The notes under the pieces were generated by a model. That model ran no database searches and had not been told where the DNA came from. It was given only the letters and a program-made list of their open reading frames with translations. A stretch of DNA of 57,594 nucleotides from Gemmatimonadota bacterium (GTDB taxonomy: Bacteria > Gemmatimonadota > Gemmatimonadetes > Longimicrobiales > Gaopeijiaceae). The stretch spans positions 1 through 57,594 of the forward strand of contig VGVR01000020.1 of assembly GCA_016873995.1 (NCBI GenBank). The letters run 5' to 3'. The position numbers and the translations under genes were made by a program. Within the stretch, counting starts at the first letter, position 1, and each line of letters opens with the position of its first letter. Shown here piece after piece: positions 51,008 through 57,594 of the stretch.

Positions 51008-53401
51008 ATGTTCATGTTCGAGAGGTGGGGAGTCCAGGCGACTCGCCCGGCTTCAGCCGACCCGGTCGCCCCGGGCGGTGCGTCCACTCACAAATTGGCT
51101 CCCTCGGCGCGGCGGGTCCTGGCGCTGATCGCCATCACGGCGCTAATCGGCATCGGAGCTACCGATGCGGCCGGACAGCAGGGTGGCTCCGTGAGCGGGA
51201 CCGTCGCTTCTGAGGGCGGGGAGCCAGTCTTCGGCGCGACCGTGACCCTCGCTCCGGGCGGCCGCGTGGCAATAACGGACGTGCGGGGCGAGTTCCGGTT
51301 CGCGAACGTGCCCGAGGGCACCGTTACGTTGGGTGTGGTCCGACTCGGCTACTCCTCGGCGGAGCAGGCGGTGTCGGTGCGGGGCGGAGCGCAGACCAGG
51401 CTCGAGCTGGTGGTGCGGGAGGTGGCCATCGAGCTCGCGGGCCTCGTCGTGAGCGCCAGTCGCGAGGCGCAGCGGCTCGCGGAGACCCCAGCCAGCGTGA
51501 GCGCGCTGCGAGGTTCGGAGATCCGGGCGGTCGGCGCTTCGCATCCCAGCGAAATCATGCGCCAGGTCCCAGGGGCATGGATCAGCGTGACCGGCGGCGA
51601 AGGCCACCAAACGGCCATACGGCAGCCGCTCACGACCAATCCCGTGTATCTCTACCTCGAGGACGGGATCCCCACGCGCTCGACCGGCTTCTTCAACCAC
51701 AACGCGCTCTACGAGATCAACCTCCCCCAGGCGGATCGCATCGAGGTCACCAAGGGGCCCGCGTCGGCCCTGTACGGGAGCGACGCGGTGGGTGGCATCA
51801 TCAACGTGGGGACGCGTGCACCGAGCGCGCAGCCAGGCCTGGACGCCACTCTCGAGGGGGGATCATTCGGCTGGCAGAGGCTCCTCCTCTCGGGAAGCTC
51901 CGCGTTCGGTCCCAACGGACTGAGAGCCGACCTGAATCTGACCCGTACCGACGGGTGGCGGGACGCGACCGACTACGATCGCCAGAGCGCGACGATCCGG
52001 TGGGACCGTCCGCTGGGCAATGGCACCATTCGCACGGTCGCCACGTTCTCGAACATCGATCAGAACACCGCGGGCTCTTCGGCCATCAGCGCCAACGACT
52101 ACCGCGACAATCCGAAGGTGAACTACACGCCGATCTCCTTCCGCACGGTGAAGGCGCTTCGGCTCTCGACGGAGTACGCCCATCTCACGGCACGGACGCT
52201 CTTCACCGTGACGCCGTTCGCGCGCTGGAACGAGATGGGGCTGCTGGCCAACTGGTCGCTGACCTACGACCCGACCGTCTACACGACCGGCCACCGCTCG
52301 CTCGGACTGCTTGCCAAGGTCCGCCATGACTTCCAGCCGCTGAGCGCGCGGCTGATCGCCGGCGTCGACGTCGACTACTCTCCGGGCTTCCGTGAGGAGA
52401 CCCAGCTCCAAGCGACGCGCGTCGGCTCGATCTTCACGACGTACACGGAGGTCGCTCCGGTCTACGACTATGACGTCACCTTCCACGCCGTGTCTCCCTA
52501 TCTCCAGGTGGAGGCCTCGCCCGTTCCTGGCCTGCGTGTCGTCGGCGGCCTGCGCTACGACCGGATGGGATTCTCCTACGACACGCACCTGGACCCGATC
52601 GCCACCGGACGCCACCGCCGCCCGGAGGACACGTCGGTGGTCTATGGACATCTGAGCCCCAAGCTGGGTGCGACCCTCGAGGTCGCCGAGGCCCTCGGAT
52701 TCTTCGCCAACTACGCCCACGGCTTCCGGGCGCCCTCCGAGGGCCAGCTCTTCCGTCAGGGGCAGGCGGTGAACACGGTCGGGCTCGATCCCGTCAAGGT
52801 GGACAGCTACGAGGGCGGTGCGCGGGGCCTGGTGGGCGGCCGCGTGAGCTACAGCGCCACCGCGTACCACATGACCAAGTACGACGACATCCTGCGCTTC
52901 ACGAACCCCGACGGCACGACGGAGAACGTGAACGCGGGAGAAACGCTGCACCGTGGGGTGGAGGTCGGGTTGGGCGCGGACCTGGTCGGTGGATTGCGCG
53001 CGGACGTCGCGTTCTCGAGGGCGCGTCACACGTACGAGGAATGGGTGCCGCGCGCGGGGACCGACCTCGGCGGCAGCGAGGTGGAGACCGCTCCGCGGAC
53101 GCTCGTCAACGTGCTGGTGAGCTACGCGCCCGCGTCGGTGGAAGGTCTCCGGCTCGGGGCCGAATGGACGAAGGTGGGCAGCTACTGGATGGACCCCCAG
53201 AACACGCATCGGTATCCCGGCCACGACACGTTCCACCTGCGGTTGAACGTACCGCTCCTGGCTCGCGTGAGCGCCTTCGGGCGGCTCGTCAACGTGACGG
53301 ACGAGCGGTTCGCGGAGTCGTCGTCCTTCACCACAGCGCGGGGCGAGGAGTTCGCGCCGGGAATGCCGCGCACGCTCTACCTGGGGCTCCGATGGAATTG
53401 A
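51008..53401 (+). CDS. TonB-dependent outer-membrane receptor with carboxypeptidase-like front domain
   Basis: A ~797-residue receptor. After a long n-region the signal peptide is near residues 38-60 (RRVLALIAITALIG, ending DAAGQ). Residues ~62-145 are a carboxypeptidase-regulatory-like domain (GSVSGTVASEGGEPVFGATV, DVRGEFRFANVPEG). The plug follows (~150-270; RQVPGAWISVTGG, IEVTKGPASALYGSDAVGGIINV) and then a 22-strand barrel ending LYLGLRWN with terminal aromatic-type strand. It should import a metal complex or other ligand using TonB. The closest style is colicin I/vitamin B12/metallophore receptors. The neighbouring His-rich proteins favour a metal ligand, but this is inference. Confidence 0.88.
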   Translation: MFMFERWGVQATRPASADPVAPGGASTHKLAPSARRVLALIAITALIGIGATDAAGQQGGSVSGTVASEGGEPVFGATVTLAPGGRVAITDVRGEFRFANVPEGTVTLGVVRLGYSSAEQAVSVRGGAQTRLELVVREVAIELAGLVVSASREAQRLAETPASVSALRGSEIRAVGASHPSEIMRQVPGAWISVTGGEGHQTAIRQPLTTNPVYLYLEDGIPTRSTGFFNHNALYEINLPQADRIEVTKGPASALYGSDAVGGIINVGTRAPSAQPGLDATLEGGSFGWQRLLLSGSSAFGPNGLRADLNLTRTDGWRDATDYDRQSATIRWDRPLGNGTIRTVATFSNIDQNTAGSSAISANDYRDNPKVNYTPISFRTVKALRLSTEYAHLTARTLFTVTPFARWNEMGLLANWSLTYDPTVYTTGHRSLGLLAKVRHDFQPLSARLIAGVDVDYSPGFREETQLQATRVGSIFTTYTEVAPVYDYDVTFHAVSPYLQVEASPVPGLRVVGGLRYDRMGFSYDTHLDPIATGRHRRPEDTSVVYGHLSPKLGATLEVAEALGFFANYAHGFRAPSEGQLFRQGQAVNTVGLDPVKVDSYEGGARGLVGGRVSYSATAYHMTKYDDILRFTNPDGTTENVNAGETLHRGVEVGLGADLVGGLRADVAFSRARHTYEEWVPRAGTDLGGSEVETAPRTLVNVLVSYAPASVEGLRLGAEWTKVGSYWMDPQNTHRYPGHDTFHLRLNVPLLARVSAFGRLVNVTDERFAESSSFTTARGEEFAPGMPRTLYLGLRWN

Positions 53402-53448
53402 GCCATGACGCGAGGTCGCCTCGCGTACCCGGCTCCCGTGAGATCGTC

Positions 53449-53478
53449 GCCCTCGCCGGCCCAGCGGCCGGCGAGGGC
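53449..53478. terminator. 12-bp hairpin after the TonB receptor gene
   Basis: gccctcgccggc / gccggcgagggc with a 6-nt loop, 48 nt past the receptor stop, no T-run. A preceding small hairpin gcgagg TCG cctcgc lies at 53410-53424. Confidence 0.5.
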
Positions 53479-53513
53479 AGCGCGCCATCCGCAGACCCGA
53501 AGGAGGGGATCCG

Positions 53514-54830
53514 ATGACTAGGAAGACGCAGGCTCTGGCCGCCATCGGCGTGGTGCTGGTGGTGGCGCTGGGGGCCGCGCTGACGCGGACCGGGGCCGGC
53601 CGTGGCGCCATCGCGTTCGACGAGGCGCGCGTCATGAGCGCGACGACCGAAGTCGGCACGGCTCCGATGTACGCCATGTCCCCCGGCGGGCAGGAAGCGG
53701 TGGCCTGGGTCTCCGCGCCCGGGGGCGGGAGTGACGGCCGGCTCTACGTCGCGGTGGACGCCAACCCGCCGGTCGAGATTCGTGACTCGCTCGGGCCCAT
53801 CGAGGCGCACGGAGAGGCCCCGCCCAAGCTCGCGTATGGACCGGACGGATCGCTGAACGCGCTCTATGTGGTGGGCAAGGTGATTCCGGGCAGGCGGTTC
53901 CCGCTCGCCGCCCTCCGCTTCGTGCGCTCCGTCGACGGCGGCTCCACCTGGAGCGAGGCCGTCACGGTCACCGACGACGGCGACTTCGGATCCCACAACT
54001 TCCACGCCCTCCACACGGCGCAGGACGGCACGATCTACGCGACGTGGCTCGACTCGCGCGAAGGAACGTCGACGGTCTTCATCACCAGCTCCACCGACGG
54101 CGGGGCCACGTGGGAGGCCAACCGGCGGACGACCTCGGCCGAGGCGTGCCCCTGCTGCCGCACGGCGATCGCTACCGACCGCGATGGAGCGCTCTACGTG
54201 GCGTGGCGCGTCGTCAAGCCGGGAAACGTCCGGGACATTGTCGTCGCGCGGTCGGACGATCGAGGACGGACGTTCTCGGAGCCCGTGCTCGTGCACGACG
54301 ACGGGTGGGTGTATCCAGGGTGTCCGCACGCCGGCCCGTCGATGCAGGTGGACAGCCTCCAGCGGCTTCACATCTCCTGGTGGACCGGCAAGGATGGCAT
54401 CGCCGGCGTCCACTACGCGCGCTCGGACGACGGAGGCCGGACGTTTGCCGCGTACCGGCCGCTCGGGATCGCGCAGAGCTCGCGCCCGGCGCACGTGCAG
54501 CTCGCGCTCGGCACCGGGGGTGCGGTGCTGGTGGCGTGGGACGACGGCACGGTGGCAACTCCTCGAGTGGTTCTCCGCACGTCGCTTGACGGCGGCGACA
54601 CGTTCGGTGCCGCGCAACTGATCAGTGCTGAGGACGTCGCTGCCACTTTCCCAGTTCTCGGCGTGGCGGGCGACCGAGTGCTGGTCGCCTGGTCGGAGGT
54701 CGGCGAGCACCACCACCACGAGCAGGTCGCGGCCGACTCGGTCTTGGACGCCGCCGACCCGGAACGCGGTCGCGGGCTGGGTGAGGTGGGCCGCTCCCGC
54801 GTCGTCGCCCGGCACGGCGAGCTGCGTTGA
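53514..54830 (+). CDS. Exported Asp-box (sialidase-like) protein with CPCC motif
   Basis: A 438-residue protein with an N-terminal membrane anchor or signal (ALAAIGVVLVVALGAAL) and a six-bladed propeller bearing Asp boxes: SVDGGSTWSE, STDGGATWEA, SDDRGRTFSE, SDDGGRTFAA and SLDGGDTFGA. Unlike true sialidases, no catalytic Arg triad or Tyr is evident. It has EACPCCRTAIA near residue 204 and YPGCPHAGP near 264, a Cys/His set that could bind a metal or heme, and a late GEHHHHEQ. A strong GGAGGGG site precedes the ATG. It overlaps the TlpA gene by TTGA, linking it to thiol chemistry. Confidence 0.8.
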   Translation: MTRKTQALAAIGVVLVVALGAALTRTGAGRGAIAFDEARVMSATTEVGTAPMYAMSPGGQEAVAWVSAPGGGSDGRLYVAVDANPPVEIRDSLGPIEAHGEAPPKLAYGPDGSLNALYVVGKVIPGRRFPLAALRFVRSVDGGSTWSEAVTVTDDGDFGSHNFHALHTAQDGTIYATWLDSREGTSTVFITSSTDGGATWEANRRTTSAEACPCCRTAIATDRDGALYVAWRVVKPGNVRDIVVARSDDRGRTFSEPVLVHDDGWVYPGCPHAGPSMQVDSLQRLHISWWTGKDGIAGVHYARSDDGGRTFAAYRPLGIAQSSRPAHVQLALGTGGAVLVAWDDGTVATPRVVLRTSLDGGDTFGAAQLISAEDVAATFPVLGVAGDRVLVAWSEVGEHHHHEQVAADSVLDAADPERGRGLGEVGRSRVVARHGELR

Positions 54831-55333
54831 ATTCCCGCGCGCTCGGGCTCGCGCTCGTCCTGGTGGCTGGCTGCCGTCCGCCCGAGGAGTTTCGCCCGCT
54901 CTCCTCCGGTGACCCGGCGCCGGCCTTCACCTTGGCGATGCTGGCCGGCGATACCCTGTCGGTGAGGGCGCTCCAAGGCCGCGCGGTGCTGCTCAACGTA
55001 TGGGCGACCTGGTGCGTCCCCTGCCGTGAGGAGATGCCGGCCCTGCAGCGGGTCCACGAGGCGCTCGCCGACAGCGGGTTGGTCGTCATCGGCGTTTCGA
55101 TCGACGGTCGGCGCGCGGAGGCGGACGTGGCGCGCTTCGTCGAGGAGGTCGGAATCGGCTTCCCGATCGCGCTGGATCCGTCAGGGTCGGTCCAGGACGT
55201 CTTTCGCACGATCGGGGTGCCGGAGACGTTCTTGATCGACCGGCAGGGTAGGATCGTGCGGCGTTGGGTCGGCCAGTTCGAACCGGACGCGGCGGACTCG
55301 CGCGAATCGATCGCAACGGCGCTCGGACGTTAG
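54827..55333 (+). CDS. TlpA/ResA-like thioredoxin lipoprotein
   Basis: A 168-residue lipoprotein (LALVLVAGC) with a thioredoxin fold: redox motif WATWCVPCREE near residues 63-73, cis-Pro loop GVPETFLIDRQGRIVRRW. TlpA-type proteins reduce disulfides in periplasmic partners such as apocytochromes or copper-site proteins. The only start is TTG 54827, overlapping the Asp-box gene stop (TTGA). The CcdA gene 4 nt downstream would supply electrons. The CPCC protein just upstream is an obvious candidate substrate. Confidence 0.9.
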   Translation: MNSRALGLALVLVAGCRPPEEFRPLSSGDPAPAFTLAMLAGDTLSVRALQGRAVLLNVWATWCVPCREEMPALQRVHEALADSGLVVIGVSIDGRRAEADVARFVEEVGIGFPIALDPSGSVQDVFRTIGVPETFLIDRQGRIVRRWVGQFEPDAADSRESIATALGR

Positions 55334-55337
55334 TTGC

Positions 55338-56066
55338 ATGGAGACCCCGCTGGGTATCTCGATCGCACTCGCCGCGGGGGTGCTCTCGTTCCTGTCGCCC
55401 TGCGTCCTGCCGCTGGTCCCGAGCTATCTCTCGTTCGTGACCGGAATGAATCTCGCCGAGCTGGAGGACGGGAGCCGCCGGGGGCGCGTCCTCACGCACG
55501 CGGCGCTGTTCGTCTGCGGGTTCACGGCGGTGTTCATGCTACTCGGCGCCTCGGCCTCCTTCCTCGGCCAGTTCGTTCGCGCCTACGAGACGTGGATCGC
55601 CCGCGCCGGCGGCCTCCTCCTCGCCGTGCTCGGGTTGCACCTGCTGGGCGTGTTCCGAATCAACGCGCTCATGCGTGAGCGGCGGGTTCACCTGAGCGAC
55701 AAGCCCGAAGGTCTGCTCGGCACGCTCGCTGTGGGTGCCGCCTTCGGGGCGGGCTGGACTCCCTGCATCGGTCCCGTGCTGGGCGGGATCATGACACTCG
55801 CCGCGGCCAGGGAGACGGTGTGGTCCGGAACCGGACTGCTGCTTGCCTACTCCGTCGGCCTGGCGCTGCCCTTTCTGCTTGCGGCGGTCGCACTCGATCG
55901 GTTCCTCGTGGCGTTCCGTCGATTTCGGGTGTGGATCCCATGGGTCGAACGTCTCTCCGGTCTGCTGCTGCTCGCGTTGGGGCTCCTCCTGATGAGTGGC
56001 AAGTTCGCGGTGCTGTCCGGCTGGCTGGTGAGGTTCACGCCTTCGTGGGTCTACGAACGGATCTAG
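55338..56066 (+). CDS. ccdA: CcdA-type thiol-disulfide electron transporter
   Basis: A 242-residue inner-membrane protein with six helices that passes reducing equivalents from cytoplasmic thioredoxin to periplasmic thiol proteins. The two redox cysteines are in LSPCVLPLVPSYLS (helix 1) and GWTPCIGPVLGG (helix 4), exactly as in CcdA. It starts at ATG 55338, 4 nt after tlpA, and is the last island gene before the IS element. With TlpA and the CPCC protein it forms a complete periplasmic reduction path. Confidence 0.93.
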   Translation: METPLGISIALAAGVLSFLSPCVLPLVPSYLSFVTGMNLAELEDGSRRGRVLTHAALFVCGFTAVFMLLGASASFLGQFVRAYETWIARAGGLLLAVLGLHLLGVFRINALMRERRVHLSDKPEGLLGTLAVGAAFGAGWTPCIGPVLGGIMTLAAARETVWSGTGLLLAYSVGLALPFLLAAVALDRFLVAFRRFRVWIPWVERLSGLLLLALGLLLMSGKFAVLSGWLVRFTPSWVYERI

Positions 56067-56219
56067 CTGTCTGCGGTGGACCATCGTCGCGTTGAGTGAC
56101 GCGGTCGTCCGTCGGCTCTGCCACCACCGCCGAATTGCCGGCTGCGATGGCAGGGTCTGATCAAACTTCTATCGCTTCTTCAGTAGGCACCCATGTCCAC
56201 TCGGTACCGTGTGGCGGTC

Positions 56220-56247
56220 GAGGTAGGTTCAGAAGGTGTGTAAAAAG
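56220..56247 (+). repeat. IS left inverted repeat
   Basis: 28 nt, pairs with 57567-57594 at 23 of 28 positions; mismatches at repeat positions 6, 9, 13, 14 and 26. Confidence 0.82.
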
Positions 56248-56323
56248 AGAGGCGACGTACCTTTCCGTTGACCATTAACCAACGGCTCCCGGGTTGGCGC
56301 CCGGGGGAAAGGCACGTCGCCTC

Positions 56324-57565
56324 ATGAGGAAGGATACGGCGGGAGCGGGGAGTGAGTCCACGGTCGAGTGGACGGCGCTCGAAGGGTTCGTGAGGGGCAA
56401 GGTCCAGGAGCTGATCCAGGCGGTGCTGGAGGAGGAAGTGACGGAGCTCCTGGGGCGCAGGAAGTCGGAGCGGCGCGCGGGGGTCGACCCAGGCGAGGGC
56501 TACCGGAACGGGCACGGGAAGCCGAAGCGGTTAGCGACGAGCATCGGGACGGTGGTGGTTCGCCGGCCGCGGGTGCGTGATCTGGAAGAGCGCTTCGAGA
56601 GCCGCGTGCTGCCGCTGTTTGCACGGCGAACGAAGGAGGTGGGGGCGCTGCTCCCTGAGCTGTACCTGCACGGGCTGGCCGAAGGTGATTTCGAGCTGGC
56701 GCTGCGAGGGCTTCTGGGAGACGGGGCGCCGCTGTCGAAGACCTCGATCCAGCGGCTGCGGGAGGACTGGAAGCGGGAGCACGAGGCCTGGAGCCTCCGC
56801 TCCCTGGACGGTCGCGAGGTCGTGTACATGTGGGCGGACGGGATCTACGTGAAGGCGGGGCTCGAGCGGGACAAGGCGGCGCTGCTCGTGGTGATCGGGG
56901 CGCTGAGCGACGGCACGAAAGAGGTCCTGGCGGTCACGTCGGGCTACCGGGAATCGAGCGAGTCGTGGTCCGCCGTGTTCCGTGATCTGAAGGCACGGGG
57001 CGTGGACGCTCCGCGACTACTGGTGGCGGACGGCAACCCGGCGATCTGGGCCGCGGCCAGCCAGGTGTGGCCGGAGGCGGCCGAGCAGCGCTGCTGGAAT
57101 CACAAGATCGTGAACGTGCTGGACCGGCTGCCGAAGCGAGAGCATCGCGAGGCCAAGGAGTTGCTCCGGACCGTCGCCTACGCGCCCACGCGCGCAAAAG
57201 CGCTGGCGGCCAGGAAGGGCTTCGCGAAGCGCTTCGGTCCGTGGTACCCGAAGGCAGTCGAGGTGCTCGAGGACGACTGGGAGCGGATGGTCACGTTCTA
57301 CGACTTTCCGGAAGCGCACTGGCAACATCTGCGCACGACCAACGTGATCGAGAGCCCGTTCGCTTCGGTCCGGCTCCGCACCACGGCGGCGAAGCGCTTC
57401 AAGCGCGTGGACAGCGCAACGGCCCTGATCTGGAAGCTCCTGACGGTCGCCGAGCGGCGGTTCCGGAAGCTGAACGCACCCCACCAGCTCAAGGACGTGT
57501 TGGAGGGCAGGAAGTTCGAGGACGGAAAGCCCGTCCTACCTACTCAGCGGAAGGTCGCGGCCTGA
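56324..57565 (+). CDS. IS256-family (MULE-type) transposase
   Basis: A 413-residue DDE transposase. Catalytic residues fit Asp172 (MWADGIYVK), Asp236 (VADGNPAIW) and Glu343 (NVIESPFAS). An N-terminal DNA-binding region with EEEVTELLGRRKSER and GYRNGHGKPKR, and RCWNHKIVNVLDRLPK, are classic IS256 marks. It is intact and ends 2 nt before the right inverted repeat. ATG 56324 is the first Met; a TTG 30 nt upstream would also be in frame. IS256 elements move by copy-out/paste-in and often flank islands. Confidence 0.93.
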   Translation: MRKDTAGAGSESTVEWTALEGFVRGKVQELIQAVLEEEVTELLGRRKSERRAGVDPGEGYRNGHGKPKRLATSIGTVVVRRPRVRDLEERFESRVLPLFARRTKEVGALLPELYLHGLAEGDFELALRGLLGDGAPLSKTSIQRLREDWKREHEAWSLRSLDGREVVYMWADGIYVKAGLERDKAALLVVIGALSDGTKEVLAVTSGYRESSESWSAVFRDLKARGVDAPRLLVADGNPAIWAAASQVWPEAAEQRCWNHKIVNVLDRLPKREHREAKELLRTVAYAPTRAKALAARKGFAKRFGPWYPKAVEVLEDDWERMVTFYDFPEAHWQHLRTTNVIESPFASVRLRTTAAKRFKRVDSATALIWKLLTVAERRFRKLNAPHQLKDVLEGRKFEDGKPVLPTQRKVAA

Positions 57566-57566
57566 G

Positions 57567-57594
57567 CTGTTTACACACCTATTGACCCAACCTC
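57567..57594 (-). repeat. IS right inverted repeat at the window end
   Basis: Complement of these 28 nt matches the left repeat at 23 positions. The sequence stops exactly at the repeat end. Confidence 0.82.

Larger units (their letters stand above)
56220..57594 (+). mobile_element. Complete IS256-family insertion sequence
   Basis: A 1,375-bp element bounded by imperfect 28-bp terminal inverted repeats: left 56220-56247 starts GAGGTAGGTTCAG; right 57567-57594 (complement) starts GAGGTTGGGTCAA; 23 of 28 positions match, including GGTGTGTAAA. It contains one transposase gene. The right repeat ends at the last base of the window, so the expected 8-9 bp target duplication of the left flank cannot be checked. 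The leader (56270-56310) contains inverted repeats that could block read-in transcription. Confidence 0.85.

Overview
The window is 57.6 kb of uniformly high-GC bacterial DNA with very tight gene packing: most operon partners overlap by 4 nt (ATGA, GTGA or TTGA). A Kdo transferase (waaA), a TonB-dependent receptor with a carboxypeptidase-like front domain, a cytochrome c/PQQ dehydrogenase and several exported NHL-repeat proteins indicate a Gram-negative heterotroph. The mix resembles Gemmatimonadota or a neighbouring phylum. That placement is an inference from gene content, not from a marker phylogeny.

Region 1 (1-12.4 kb): a histidine operon, hisD(partial)-C-H-A-B-F-IE, runs straight into an ABC exporter. 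Opposite it is waaA-rhodanese-DUF4015 lipoprotein. Next comes a prohibitin-like protein whose membrane anchor is on a separate overlapping ORF, followed by a zinc aminopeptidase. Region 2 (12.5-31.5 kb): a vapBC toxin-antitoxin pair, a second ABC exporter, a PQQ dehydrogenase, a metallo-beta-lactamase-fold protein, an NHL protein, leuS-tkt, two membrane proteins (one with an in-frame amber codon), a SprT-like protease, a 26-residue Lys/Arg-rich mini-protein gene with its own terminator, a cyclase/TPR regulator and thrC-thrB.

Region 3 (31.5-43.1 kb): an ANK/MATE-like transporter, RidA, a GAF-GGDEF gene with two in-frame TAG codons, then 17 tRNA genes all on the minus strand. The array contains unusual repeats that look like tRNA T-arms split by a ~70-nt insert. 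It is followed by a MgtC-family protein, a gamma-glutamylcyclotransferase-like protein, an M3 peptidase, a second NHL lipoprotein and a decayed PqiC-like gene.

Region 4 (43.3 kb to the end) looks like an integrated island. It begins at the 3' half of a tRNA-Pro(GGG). It then carries a set of exported Cys/His-rich small proteins, a NosF/NosY-like ABC exporter with two DUF3526-type permeases, a DDDHDHD-bearing beta-propeller lipoprotein (frameshifted at a G8 tract), a small outer-membrane barrel, a TonB receptor, an Asp-box protein with a CPCC motif, a TlpA-like thioredoxin and CcdA. It ends with a complete IS256-family element whose right inverted repeat coincides with the last base of the window. 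I propose that region 4 encodes an uncharacterised envelope metal-handling and thiol-redox system; the substrate is unknown. It is the best candidate for an undescribed system here, and the split T-arm repeats are the most unusual non-coding signal.
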